Below, in pieces: positions 7,039 to 15,212 of a stretch of DNA of 64,000 nucleotides (the first letter of the stretch is position 1; the number at the start of each line of letters is the position of its first letter). Under the pieces are notes generated by a model. The model ran no database searches and was not told the DNA's origin. It was given only the letters and a program-made list of their open reading frames with translations. The translations under genes were made by a program, and so were the position numbers. The stretch spans positions 1 to 64,000 of the forward strand of contig CADARY010000004.1 in assembly GCA_902790375.1 (NCBI GenBank), read 5' to 3'. This DNA is from Oscillospiraceae bacterium (GTDB taxonomy: Bacteria > Bacillota > Clostridia > Oscillospirales > Oscillospiraceae).

Positions 7039-8121
7039 ATGAGCTATATCGTTCCCATCGGCCCCTACCATCCCGCTTTGGAGGAGCCCATCCATGCCAA
7101 GCTCTATACCGAGGGCGAGGTCATCAAGGATGCGGAGGTTTTTGTCGGCTATAATCACCGCGGCATCGAAAAGCTTGCCACAGAGCGCAATGCCATCCAG
7201 ACCCTGGTGCTGGTGGAGCGCGTGTGCGGCATCTGCTCGCACTCCCATGCGCTGACCTATGCCATGTGCGTCGAGCAGATCAACGGCATCGAGGTCCCGA
7301 AGCGCGGCGAGTATATCCGCGTCATCACCGCCGAGCTTGAACGCCTGCACTCCCACCTGCTCTGGCTGGGCGTTGCCTGCCACATCATCGGCCATGACAG
7401 CATGTTCATGCACATCTGGGATGAGCGTGAGCTTGTGATGGATCTTCTGGAGGAGCTCAGCGGCAACCGCGTCAACTACGCCATGGTCACCATCGGCGGC
7501 TCCCGCCGCGATATCGACGACGAGCTGAAGGCGAAGCTGCTCCGGTCCCTGGACAAGCTCAAAGGCCCCATGGATCGTATCGTGGAGATCGCCCTCAACG
7601 ACAAAACCATCGCCCTGCGCACCAAGGGTGTCGGCGTGCTGAAAAAGGAGGACGCTGTCCGCCTCGGCGCCATCGGCCCCCATGCGCGCGCCTCGGGCGT
7701 GAACGTGGATGTGCGCCGCGATTCGCCCTACTGCTCCTACGGAGACTTCAAGTTTGACATACCCGTGGTGGACAGCGGCGACGTTTTTGCCCGCGTGGTG
7801 GTTCGCGCGCTTGAGTGCTATGAGAGCATCAAGATCATCGAGCAGGCGCTCAATAACCTGCCCGCCACTCCCATCAATCTCGGCAACAAGCTCCTGAAGA
7901 TCCAGAAGGGCGCTGCCGTCTGCCGCCATGAGGCGCCCAGAGGCCAGCTCACACAGATGGTCGTGGGCAACGGCGGCTTCAATAATTACCGCGTGAGCAT
8001 CCATGTGCCGAGCTACAAGAATACCCCGACCATCCCGCATATGCTCCGGTGCAACAGCGTGGCCGACGCCGGCCTCATCATCGCCAGCATCGACCCCTGC
8101 TTCAGCTGCCTGGACCGCTGA
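7039..8121 (+). CDS. Group 4 [NiFe] hydrogenase large subunit (MbhL/EchE-like)
   Basis: This 360-residue catalytic subunit reduces protons to H2 at a Ni-Fe centre. Both ligand pairs are intact: C63/C66 in RVCGICSHSH and C354/C357 in DPCFSC, which separates it from NuoD of complex I. Homology to NuoD-type proteins appears in HSHLLWLG and related segments. The protein ends three residues after the last ligand cysteine (LDR), so no C-terminal extension has to be removed by a maturation protease; none is encoded nearby. GGAGGG precedes ATG 7039. The stop overlaps the hypA start (TGATG). Confidence 0.95.
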   Translation: MSYIVPIGPYHPALEEPIHAKLYTEGEVIKDAEVFVGYNHRGIEKLATERNAIQTLVLVERVCGICSHSHALTYAMCVEQINGIEVPKRGEYIRVITAELERLHSHLLWLGVACHIIGHDSMFMHIWDERELVMDLLEELSGNRVNYAMVTIGGSRRDIDDELKAKLLRSLDKLKGPMDRIVEIALNDKTIALRTKGVGVLKKEDAVRLGAIGPHARASGVNVDVRRDSPYCSYGDFKFDIPVVDSGDVFARVVVRALECYESIKIIEQALNNLPATPINLGNKLLKIQKGAAVCRHEAPRGQLTQMVVGNGGFNNYRVSIHVPSYKNTPTIPHMLRCNSVADAGLIIASIDPCFSCLDR

Positions 8122-8462
8122 TGCACGAGCTTGGACTGACGCAAAGCTTGATCGACCTTGTGCAGAGAGAGGCGGAGCGCCAGGGCTTTCAAAGGACGCT
8201 GGAGATCCGCATGAAGCTCGGCGAATACTCCGATGTGGTCCCGGAATACATCGTCGATCTCTTCCCGCGCGCGGCAAAGGGCACCGCGGCAGAGGGGGCG
8301 CAGCTTCTCTTTGAGCGCGTTCCCGGTTGCTTCCGCTGTCCCGACTGCGGCTATGAGGGCTGGGTCGACAGGCGCGAGGCAAAGTGCCCCGGCTGCGGCG
8401 GCATCGCCCTGAAAATGACCGCCGGCCGCGAGTTTTTTGTCGAGAGCCTCAAGGTCGAATAG
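8121..8462 (+). CDS. hypA: Hydrogenase nickel incorporation protein HypA (copy 1)
   Basis: HypA delivers nickel to the large subunit. The 113-residue protein begins MHEL, where Met1-His2-Glu3 bind Ni, and has a zinc site of C73, C76, C89 and C92 (CPDC, CPGC). Its ATG overlaps the large-subunit stop codon, so synthesis is coupled to its client. hypB, the usual GTPase partner, is not in the window. A second hypA lies at 35533-35877 in a different context. Confidence 0.96.
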   Translation: MHELGLTQSLIDLVQREAERQGFQRTLEIRMKLGEYSDVVPEYIVDLFPRAAKGTAAEGAQLLFERVPGCFRCPDCGYEGWVDRREAKCPGCGGIALKMTAGREFFVESLKVE

Positions 8463-8658
8463 CATGCACTCCGTGGTGATCGAAAAATCAAATCGTATTG
8501 GAGGCAGCTTTGCCGCCTCAAATACACCTTAAGGCGAGCTGTGCGAGCCCTCTTGCCGACCAAACGCGGCGTGTCACGCACCGCCGCGTGCGATAAGCAA
8601 GAGTAATCTCAATTGCAAACGCAGTTTGCAATTGGAAAAATGAAAGGAGAGGTTTCAC
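8463..8658 (+). repeat. 196-bp intergenic region with three hairpins
   Basis: No gene is seen. Hairpins are GAGGCAGC-TTT-GCCGCCTC (about 8501-8519), CGCGGCG/CGCCGCG (about 8567-8590), and a perfect 11-bp stem CAATTGCAAAC (8610-8620)/GTTTGCAATTG (8624-8634) with a 3-base loop. It separates the catalytic/hyp part from the antiporter module. It may be a processing site, an attenuator, or another dispersed repeat. Confidence 0.5.
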
Positions 8659-9177
8659 TTGCCCAAGAAAAAACTTCCCGCAGTGATAACCACCTTCTGC
8701 CTGTGCTTTGTTTTCTGGGTGCTCCTCACGTGGAGCTTTACAGCCCAGGAGCTGATCGCGGGCGCGGTGGTGAGCCTGGCGGTGGCTCTTTTCACGTATG
8801 ACTTCTTCATCCATGAGGATGCGCTCTGGCTCCTGAAGCCCCAAAAGCTCGGCGCGCTGTTTGCCTATATCGGCATCTTCCTGACCGAGCTTGTGAAGGC
8901 GAACGTGGACGTTGCGAAGCGCTGCTTCGGCGGCTGCAAGGACATAAACCCCGGCATCGTGAAGGTTCCCGTGAACCTGAAGGGGGATTACGCCCAGGCC
9001 ATGCTTGCTGACTCCATCACCCTCACCCCCGGCACCATCACCATGGACATTGCCGAGCAAGAGGGGCAGACCTACTACTACATCCATTGGATCGACGTGG
9101 CTGAGACCGACCGCGAAAAAGCGGGCGAAAGGATCAAGGGCCGCCTGGAAAAAGGAATCAGGAGGATTTGGCAATGA
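8659..9177 (+). CDS. Mrp/Mnh antiporter subunit E homologue (MbhA-like)
   Basis: The 172-residue membrane protein has the MrpE pattern: two N-terminal hydrophobic segments, a third around LFAYIGIFLTELVKANVDVA, then a soluble domain with ADSITLTPGTITMDI and YYYIHWIDV. The TTG at 8659 is preceded by AAAGGAGAGG with good spacing. MrpE is a small structural subunit of the cation/proton antiporter module and here opens the membrane part of the hydrogenase. It overlaps the next gene by 4 bp (ATGA). Confidence 0.9.
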   Translation: MPKKKLPAVITTFCLCFVFWVLLTWSFTAQELIAGAVVSLAVALFTYDFFIHEDALWLLKPQKLGALFAYIGIFLTELVKANVDVAKRCFGGCKDINPGIVKVPVNLKGDYAQAMLADSITLTPGTITMDIAEQEGQTYYYIHWIDVAETDREKAGERIKGRLEKGIRRIWQ

Positions 9178-9443
9178 TTGTTGAAATGCTTATCATGGCC
9201 GCGGTTTTTGCGTTTCTGGGCTTGCTGAACCTGTACCGCCTTGCCAAGGGCCCGAGCGCCGCTGACCGCATGGTGGCCGGCGACAGCATCGATGTGCTGA
9301 TCTGCTGCGCGATGGTGCTCTATTCCCTCTATTCCGGCAGGGGCATCTATCTTGACATCGCCATCATCTGTGCCCTGCTCGGCATCGTGGATACGATGCT
9401 GGTCGGCCGTTACCTTGAGAAGAAGAGGTGGTTGGACAAATGA
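9174..9443 (+). CDS. Mrp/Mnh antiporter subunit F homologue (MbhB-like)
   Basis: This 89-residue protein has three membrane helices and the family stretch YRLAKGPSAADRMVAGDSID. GGAGG precedes ATG 9174; ATGA overlaps link it to both neighbours. It is a small subunit of the antiporter module. Confidence 0.92.
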   Translation: MIVEMLIMAAVFAFLGLLNLYRLAKGPSAADRMVAGDSIDVLICCAMVLYSLYSGRGIYLDIAIICALLGIVDTMLVGRYLEKKRWLDK

Positions 9444-9778
9444 GAATCCTGATTGATATTCTGATGGTCGCGGGCTTTGTCTTTGCCCTGGCCGGCACCA
9501 AGGGCATCATCCAGATGCCCGACCCCTTCTGCCGCATGCAGGCCAGCACCTGCATCACCACCCTCGGCGCGCTCGGCGTGCTCCTGGCGGGGGCGCTGTA
9601 TGCCTTTTTCGTGATGGGCAGCGTCAACACCGGCGTAAAGATCCTGGTGATCGGCCTGCTGATCCTTACCATCAACCCTGTCGGCGCACACGCCATTGCC
9701 AAGGGCGCCTACAGAAGCGGCATCCGTCCTGACAAAGAGATGGAAATCGACGATTACGGGAGGGATTTCCATGACTAA
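9440..9778 (+). CDS. Mrp/Mnh antiporter subunit G homologue (MbhC-like)
   Basis: This 112-residue, three-helix protein contains GIIQMPDPFCRMQASTCITT and NPVGAHAIAKGAYRSG, both typical of the MrpG/PhaG family. It overlaps the preceding gene by 4 bp and the next by 8 bp. Confidence 0.92.
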   Translation: MRILIDILMVAGFVFALAGTKGIIQMPDPFCRMQASTCITTLGALGVLLAGALYAFFVMGSVNTGVKILVIGLLILTINPVGAHAIAKGAYRSGIRPDKEMEIDDYGRDFHD

Positions 9779-10022
9779 TGTTGTTGCTCTTCTTGACATC
9801 CTGGCCGTCTGCGGCGTTGTGATCTCGGCGATCCTTGCCTGCCATACGGAAAAGCTTTTGAGCGCCGTGATTTCACTCGGCGTGACCGGCATCTTCTGCG
9901 CCGCCGCCTTTCTTGTGATGCATGCGCCCGACGTGGCTATTTCCGAGGCTGCCGTCGGTGCTGCGCTGACGCCGCTCGTGATGATCGTCGCCCTCAAGAA
10001 AATGAGAGGAGGGGATGACTGA
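9771..10022 (+). CDS. DUF4040 / MrpA C-terminal-like subunit (MbhD-like)
   Basis: This 83-residue protein has three helices with MHAPDVAISEAAVGAALTP, the conserved DUF4040 motif of the MrpA C-terminal domain and complex I NuoJ-like subunits. GGGAGGG precedes ATG 9771. In Mbh complexes this subunit contributes to ion translocation next to the MrpB-like subunits. Confidence 0.92.
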   Translation: MTNVVALLDILAVCGVVISAILACHTEKLLSAVISLGVTGIFCAAAFLVMHAPDVAISEAAVGAALTPLVMIVALKKMRGGDD

Positions 10023-10381
10023 TGAAAAAATGGCTCACCTATGTCTCTCTCGGCCTGATCCTGTCCTTCTGCGTGTTTGCCACGTTCACGCTCAGCGGTA
10101 TGGAGCGCAGCTATGAGGGCCAGGCAGCCCCGGTCCCGGTTTATGAGCTCCAGCAGAATCCCGAGAGCTATGACGACAGCTTTGCCTCCGGCGCAGCTGA
10201 CGCCATCGTCCAGCAGAACCTGGACAAGACCCACGCCGTCAACGACGTGACAAGCATCGTCTTCGACTTCCGCGGTTACGATACCATGGGCGAGGCCTTC
10301 ATCCTCGTCACCGCCATGACGGGCTGCGCCGTCATCCTCTTCAAGAAAACTGCCGGAAAGGAGGACGAAAACAATGAATGA
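10022..10381 (+). CDS. MbhE-like subunit of the membrane hydrogenase
   Basis: This 119-residue protein has an N-terminal helix, a polar extracytoplasmic loop, and a C-terminal helix. The stretch NDVTSIVFDFRGYDTMGEAF is the usual mark of the MrpA-tail/MbhE family, where the acidic residues of DFRGYDT are conserved. It overlaps the DUF4040 gene by 1 bp and the MrpB-like gene by 8 bp. Confidence 0.9.
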   Translation: MKKWLTYVSLGLILSFCVFATFTLSGMERSYEGQAAPVPVYELQQNPESYDDSFASGAADAIVQQNLDKTHAVNDVTSIVFDFRGYDTMGEAFILVTAMTGCAVILFKKTAGKEDENNE

Positions 10382-10832
10382 AAAACCCGTTGTGAAGAAT
10401 GTGATCGTCAAATGCGGCTGCGATATGATCCTGCCGCTGGCCTGCGTGTACATTCTCTATATCATCCTCCACGGCCATCTGTCCCCCGGCGGCGGCTTCC
10501 AGGGCGGCGTCCTGATCGTCGCGCTGGTGGCGCTGGTCTGCCTGGGCCACGGCTATCAGAAAACCATTGAGACCTTCAGCTATCATCTGCTGCACACGAC
10601 CGAGGGCTATGCCTCCATCTTCTATGTGGCGCTTGGCCTTCTGGGGGTAGCGATGGGCGCGCACTTTGCAGAGAACGTGCTCTACAGGCAGGGCGCCATC
10701 GGCAGCCTCTACAGCGCCGGCACCATCTTCTGGATGAACGTGACCGTCGGCGTCAAGGTCATCACCGGCGTCGGCTCCATCTCGCTGCTCATGCTGAGTG
10801 TGCTGCGGGATACCGGGAAAGGAGAGGAATAA
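10374..10832 (+). CDS. Mrp antiporter subunit B homologue (MbhF-like)
   Basis: This 152-residue, four-helix protein contains HGHLSPGGGFQGGVL, the family signature of MrpB (MnhB domain). It probably forms part of the cation path between the antiporter-like MrpD subunit and the hydrogenase arm. Confidence 0.93.
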   Translation: MNEKPVVKNVIVKCGCDMILPLACVYILYIILHGHLSPGGGFQGGVLIVALVALVCLGHGYQKTIETFSYHLLHTTEGYASIFYVALGLLGVAMGAHFAENVLYRQGAIGSLYSAGTIFWMNVTVGVKVITGVGSISLLMLSVLRDTGKGEE

Positions 10833-10833
10833 G

Positions 10834-11184
10834 ATGATACAGTTTAATTACATCGCCGCCTTCTTCCTCATTGTTCTCGGCTTCTATACGATCGTCACCA
10901 AGTATAATCTCGTGAAGACCGTCATCGGCATGTCCGTCATGGACTACGGGGTGAACCTGCTGATCATCACCATCGGCTATACGCCCGGCGGCACTGCGCC
11001 GATCTTCACGGCAGGGGAGCTGACGCAGGCCAGCTACTTTGTCGATCCCATTCCCCAGGCCCTGACCCTCACGAGCATCGTCATCGGCGCCTGCGTCACG
11101 GCGATGTCCATGTCCCTCGTCATCCGCCTGCATGAGTCCTATGGGACGCTCGACACCAGAGAGATAAGGAGGCTGAGAGGATGA
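10834..11184 (+). CDS. Mrp antiporter subunit C / NuoK-like (MbhG-like)
   Basis: This 116-residue protein has three helices and the NuoK-like stretch NLVKTVIGMSVMDYGVNLLI, followed by DPIPQALTLTSIVIGACVTA. AAAGGAGAGG precedes ATG 10834. ATGA overlap joins it to the large antiporter-like subunit. Confidence 0.93.
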   Translation: MIQFNYIAAFFLIVLGFYTIVTKYNLVKTVIGMSVMDYGVNLLIITIGYTPGGTAPIFTAGELTQASYFVDPIPQALTLTSIVIGACVTAMSMSLVIRLHESYGTLDTREIRRLRG

Positions 11185-13112
11185 ACCTTGCCAATATGAC
11201 AGATTATCATCACTTCCCGATCTACGCGATCATGGTGCTCTTCCTCGGGGCCTTTGTCGTCTCCGTCGCCGGCACGAAGCCTTCCAGAAATCTCAAAAAC
11301 CCCGCCGGGGCCCGCGCCTGGATCGCTCTCTGCGCCACCGGTCTGAGCCTCTTCTTCCTCGTCATGCTCATCAAGCCCGTCATGCTCAAGGGGGAGATCA
11401 TCGCCTACTGGATGGGCTCCCGCGCCATTGCCGGCGGCTACGCCATCGGCATCGCCCTCGAGGTGGACGCGCTGAGTCTCTTCTTCGCGCTGCTGATCGC
11501 CACGGCGGTCTTTGTCTCCGCCATCTACTCCATCCGCTACATGGTGCATGACGACTGCGTGCCCCAGTATTATGTGCTCTACTGCCTGCTGGCAGGCGGC
11601 GTGCTGGGCCTGGTCCTCTCCGGCGATATCTTCAACATGTTCGTCATGGTGGAGATCCTGACCTTCGCGGCAGTCGCCCTCACCGCCTTCCGCACGAAGG
11701 TGTACGGCGCGCTGGAGGCGGCGTTCAAGTATCTGGTTGTGGGCTGCATGGGCTCCACCGCGATCCTGACCGGCACCATCATGCTCTATGCCCAGTACCA
11801 CACCCTGAACCTTGCCCAGCTTGCCTCCCTGATCCCCGGCACGCTGAATAACGCCACGAAGCTGGCCTTTGCCTTCCTCTACATCGGCTTCTCCACCAAG
11901 GCCTTCATCGTGCCCTTCCACCCCCTGGCAGCGGATGCCCACGGCGCGGCGCCGGCCTCCATCTCGGTGCTCATTTCCGGCGTGCTCACCAAGTCCGGCA
12001 TCTACGGCATCATCCGTCTGACCTATTTCCTGTTCCAGACGATGAACCTCGGCAGCATGCAGTTCATGCTGGTCTTCATCGGCAGCGTGTCCATGTTCGT
12101 CTGCGTCACGATGGCCCTTGCCCAGCATGACTTCAAGCGTCTGCTGGCCTACCACTCCATTTCCCAGATCGGCTATGTGCTGGCGGCGGTGGGCCTTTCC
12201 ACCTCCCTCGGCATCTCGGCGGGCCTCTACCACGCGATGAACCACACGCTCTTCAAGGGCCTGCTGTTCCTCGCAGCCGGCGCTGTGCTGCACGAGACCG
12301 GCACCACCGACCTCGGCAAGCTCGGCGGCCTGTCGAAGAAGATGCCCCACACCACCGCCCTCTTCCTGATCGGCGCCTTCTCCATCAGCGGCGTGCCGCC
12401 CTTCAACGGCTTTGCCTCCAAGTGGATGATTTACCAGGCGAGCTATCAGAAAGCGGTGGAGACCAACAACATCGGCTTCCTGGCCGTCACGATCATTGCC
12501 CTTGTCACCTCCACGCTGACGCTTGCCTCCTTCGTCAAGGTCAGCCAGTCCGTCTTCTTCGGGCAGCTGCCCAGAGAGTATGAGAACGTGAAGGAAGTGC
12601 CCTTCGGCATGCGTCTTGCCATGGGCATCCTGGCCGTGCTCTGCATCCTCACCGGCATCTTCCCGAACACCGTCACCGGCGCTCTGACCCAGCCCGCGGC
12701 CAGGGCTGTGGCCGATGTGGGCGAATACATCACCGCCATGGGCTTTAAGTCCAATCTCCCCGTGCCGGAAGTGAGCTTTGTCCAGGCCGGCGTCTGGGAG
12801 CCCATCAACTGGCTGCTCATCCTCTGCATCGCCCTGCTTGCTCTGACCATCGTCGCCGTCGCCGGCAAATATGACCGCGTCAGCGAGAACGAGGGAGAGC
12901 AGGTCGATACCAAGTACCAGCTCTTCTACGGCGGTGAAAAGAACGTGTACTCCCAGGTGGGCGGCGGCGACCTCTTCTGGGGCTTCAAGCACAACTGGAG
13001 ACACTACTTCGACTTCATGCACGATCTGCACAGCGGCATCGTCAACGACTACGCTCTCTGGGCGGTGGTCGCCCTGGCCCTCGCGATCGTCTACATGATG
13101 ATCGTGCTCTAA
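11181..13112 (+). CDS. MrpD/NuoN-type proton-translocating subunit with C-terminal extension (MbhH, probably plus MbhI)
   Basis: The 643-residue polytopic protein belongs to the NuoL/M/N-MrpD family. Seen are the discontinuous-helix regions with VEILTFAAVALTAF (key Glu), the lysine in TKAFIVPFHPLAADAHGAAP, YHSISQIGYVLAAVG, and NHTLFKGLLFLAAG. A usual MrpD ends near 500 residues. Here about 130 more follow, with YGGEKNVYSQVGGGDLFWGF, an amphipathic stretch and a last membrane helix. In archaeal Mbh a separate small MbhI bridges subunit H to the rest, so this looks like an H-I fusion (inference). A perfect AAGGAGGTGG site for the next gene follows the stop. Confidence 0.92.
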   Translation: MNLANMTDYHHFPIYAIMVLFLGAFVVSVAGTKPSRNLKNPAGARAWIALCATGLSLFFLVMLIKPVMLKGEIIAYWMGSRAIAGGYAIGIALEVDALSLFFALLIATAVFVSAIYSIRYMVHDDCVPQYYVLYCLLAGGVLGLVLSGDIFNMFVMVEILTFAAVALTAFRTKVYGALEAAFKYLVVGCMGSTAILTGTIMLYAQYHTLNLAQLASLIPGTLNNATKLAFAFLYIGFSTKAFIVPFHPLAADAHGAAPASISVLISGVLTKSGIYGIIRLTYFLFQTMNLGSMQFMLVFIGSVSMFVCVTMALAQHDFKRLLAYHSISQIGYVLAAVGLSTSLGISAGLYHAMNHTLFKGLLFLAAGAVLHETGTTDLGKLGGLSKKMPHTTALFLIGAFSISGVPPFNGFASKWMIYQASYQKAVETNNIGFLAVTIIALVTSTLTLASFVKVSQSVFFGQLPREYENVKEVPFGMRLAMGILAVLCILTGIFPNTVTGALTQPAARAVADVGEYITAMGFKSNLPVPEVSFVQAGVWEPINWLLILCIALLALTIVAVAGKYDRVSENEGEQVDTKYQLFYGGEKNVYSQVGGGDLFWGFKHNWRHYFDFMHDLHSGIVNDYALWAVVALALAIVYMMIVL

Positions 13113-13125
13113 GGAGGTGGGAAAG

Positions 13126-14103
13126 ATGACTGCAAACATTTTCATCAACGGCCTTCAGTATCTGGGCTACATTCTCATTTTCCCGGGCTTCCTGTTCTGC
13201 TTTGTATGCGGCATGCTGCTCACCGGCATCGACCGCAAGCTCGTCGCCAGAATGCAGAAGCGTGTCGGCCCTCCCATTCTGCAGCCCTTCTATGATTTCT
13301 TCAAGCTCTGCGGAAAGGAGACCATCGTCCCTGCGGCGGCCTCCCGCACCACCTTCCTGATGACGCCGCTGGTCGGCCTTGCCGCGCTGGTCGTGATTCA
13401 GCTCTTCATCCCCATCCACGGCTTCAGCGCCTTCTCCGGCATGGCGGATATCATCGTCATCCTCTATCTGCTGCTGATCCCGGCTCTCGCCGCCATCCTC
13501 GGCGCGGCGGCCTCCGGCTCCCCCTATGCGGGCGTCGGTCTGAGCCGTGAGATGGTCACCATCATCTCCTGCGAGCTGCCGCTGGTGCTCGTCCTGCTGG
13601 CCGTGGCCAAGACTGTCGGCAATGCCATGGGAACGGGCCTGTGCTTCTCGATGAGCGACATTGCCGATTACCAGGTGCAGCATGGCAGCCTCATCACCAA
13701 GCTCAGCATGATCCCCGCGGCGATCGCCTTCGCCATGGTCATCCCCGGCGAGACCGGCAGCCACCCCTTCGACACGGCCGAGGCCGAGACCGAGATCTGC
13801 GAAGGCATGCATGCCGAATACAGCGGCGCGCCGCTGGCAGTCTTCAAGCTCAGCCACGCCATCAAGGTCCTCACGCTCACAAGCCTCTTCGTGGCGCTCT
13901 TCTTCGGCGGCATCGGCACCGGACTGGTGGCGCTGGACGGCGTGATCGTCTTCGCGCTCTGCGTGATCGCCACCGCCCTGTTCATCTCCTTTGTCCACGC
14001 GGTCACCGCCAGACTCAAGATCGAACAGGTATTCAAATACTACTGGACCGTCGTCTCCGGCCTTGCGCTTGTAAGCCTTGTGCTCGCGTGGTACGGTATG
14101 TAA
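13126..14103 (+). CDS. NuoH/EchB-type membrane subunit (MbhM-like)
   Basis: This 325-residue, roughly eight-helix protein anchors the hydrogenase arm to the membrane. It contains RMQKRVGPPILQPFYDFFKL, the NuoH/HyfC signature, and the acidic loop GETGSHPFDTAEAETEICEG. ATG 13126 follows AAGGAGGTGG. In Mbh and Ech complexes this subunit passes the redox energy from the small subunit to the ion channels. Confidence 0.95.
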   Translation: MTANIFINGLQYLGYILIFPGFLFCFVCGMLLTGIDRKLVARMQKRVGPPILQPFYDFFKLCGKETIVPAAASRTTFLMTPLVGLAALVVIQLFIPIHGFSAFSGMADIIVILYLLLIPALAAILGAAASGSPYAGVGLSREMVTIISCELPLVLVLLAVAKTVGNAMGTGLCFSMSDIADYQVQHGSLITKLSMIPAAIAFAMVIPGETGSHPFDTAEAETEICEGMHAEYSGAPLAVFKLSHAIKVLTLTSLFVALFFGGIGTGLVALDGVIVFALCVIATALFISFVHAVTARLKIEQVFKYYWTVVSGLALVSLVLAWYGM

Positions 14104-14116
14104 GGAGGGAGCCCCT

Positions 14117-14557
14117 ATGTTTCAAAAACTGATCGCGGAGAGCGCCGCAAAATCTCCCTGGCTGTTCCACATCAACAGCGGCTCCTGCAACGGCTGCGAT
14201 ATCGAGCTTGTTGCCGTCCTGACGCCGCGCTACGATGTGGAGCGCCTGGGCTTCAAGCTCGCGGGCAGCCCCCGCCAGGCGGACATCGTCGTCGTCACCG
14301 GCCCTGTCACCAAGCAGAGCCTCAACCGTGTGCTCAGCGCCATTTCCCAGGTGCCGGAGCCGAGGTGCATCGTCACCATGGGCTCCTGCCCGCAGTCGGG
14401 CAACGTCTTCAAGGGCAGCTACTCCGTCTGCGCGCCGCTGAGCCAGTATGTGCATGTGGACGTGGACATCGCCGGCTGCGCGCCGAAGCCCGAGGCCATC
14501 ATCGACGGCCTTGCCAAGGCGACTGAAATACTCAAGGAGAAGAGGGGGCGGATGTAA
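14117..14557 (+). CDS. [NiFe] hydrogenase small subunit, NuoB/EchC type (MbhJ-like)
   Basis: The 146-residue protein binds the cluster nearest the Ni-Fe centre. Cluster ligands are C24 and C27 (SGSCNGCD), C91 (MGSCPQSG) and C121 (IAGCAPKP), the usual arrangement for the proximal [4Fe-4S] cluster of group 4 enzymes and complex I NuoB. GGAGGG precedes ATG 14117. It overlaps the ferredoxin-type subunit gene by 1 bp. Confidence 0.95.
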   Translation: MFQKLIAESAAKSPWLFHINSGSCNGCDIELVAVLTPRYDVERLGFKLAGSPRQADIVVVTGPVTKQSLNRVLSAISQVPEPRCIVTMGSCPQSGNVFKGSYSVCAPLSQYVHVDVDIAGCAPKPEAIIDGLAKATEILKEKRGRM

Positions 14558-15198
14558 TGGATTTCCCGTTTATCAGAGAGGCTGTCGTGAAGCTCTTCAG
14601 CAAGCCGAGCTGCAATAACTACCCCTTTACGCCCCGTGAGGCGGCCCCCAATTACCGCGGACGCATCGTCTTTCACCCGGAGACCTGCATCAACTGCAAC
14701 ATGTGCGAGCGCGTGTGCGCCGGCGGGGCCATCACCCATACGAGCGTGAAGAATGAGGAGGGGGACGATGTCATCACCCGCAGCTTTGACCTCGGCTCCT
14801 GCACCTTCTGCAGCACGTGCGCCGACTTCTGCACACGCCACTCCATTGAGCTGACGCAGGACTACCACATGATCGGCATAGAGGAAGGCGACCTGATCGT
14901 CTCCGGCACCTTCATCAAGAAGAAGCCCGCGCCGAAACCTGCGCCCAAGCCCGCCGCCCCTGCGGCGGCAAAGGAGGAAACGGCTGCGCCTGCGGCCCCC
15001 GCCGTGAAGCCGCGCGGCGACGGCAAGCCGGCCCAGGACCCCGACAAGTGCGTCTACTGCACCATCTGCGCCCGCAAATGCCCGGGCGAAGCCCTGACCG
15101 TCGACCGCAAGGAGAAAATCTGGAAGCTGGACGAGGACAAGTGTGTCGCCTGCGGCACCTGCGCCGATGTCTGCCCGAAAAACGCGATCGTGATCTGA
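14557..15198 (+). CDS. NuoI-type 2[4Fe-4S] subunit fused by a Pro/Ala linker to a second 2[4Fe-4S] ferredoxin
   Basis: Residues 1-115 form the usual MbhN/NuoI-like subunit with ligands C44-C47-C50-C54 and C82-C85-C88-C92. A flexible linker (about 121-160), starting KKKPAPKPAPKP and rich in Ala and Pro, leads to a second domain with C165-C168-C171-C175 and C196-C199-C202-C206. The protein thus has four predicted [4Fe-4S] clusters, double the usual number. It passes electrons from reduced ferredoxin to the small subunit; the tethered domain could be a built-in ferredoxin (inference). It is the last gene of the operon, followed 18 bp later by a terminator. Confidence 0.93.
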   Translation: MDFPFIREAVVKLFSKPSCNNYPFTPREAAPNYRGRIVFHPETCINCNMCERVCAGGAITHTSVKNEEGDDVITRSFDLGSCTFCSTCADFCTRHSIELTQDYHMIGIEEGDLIVSGTFIKKKPAPKPAPKPAAPAAAKEETAAPAAPAVKPRGDGKPAQDPDKCVYCTICARKCPGEALTVDRKEKIWKLDEDKCVACGTCADVCPKNAIVI

Positions 15199-15212
15199 TT
15201 GCCCATACAAAA

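Noticed and set aside
11139..13148. A 669-codon open frame antisense to the MrpD-like subunit
   Set aside because: Extremely rich in Asp, Glu, Gly and His with no motifs, as expected for the complement of a membrane-protein gene.
6702..15198. Respiratory complex I (nuo) operon
   Set aside because: The large subunit keeps all four Ni-Fe ligand cysteines and lies among hyp genes and Mrp subunits, so this is a hydrogenase.
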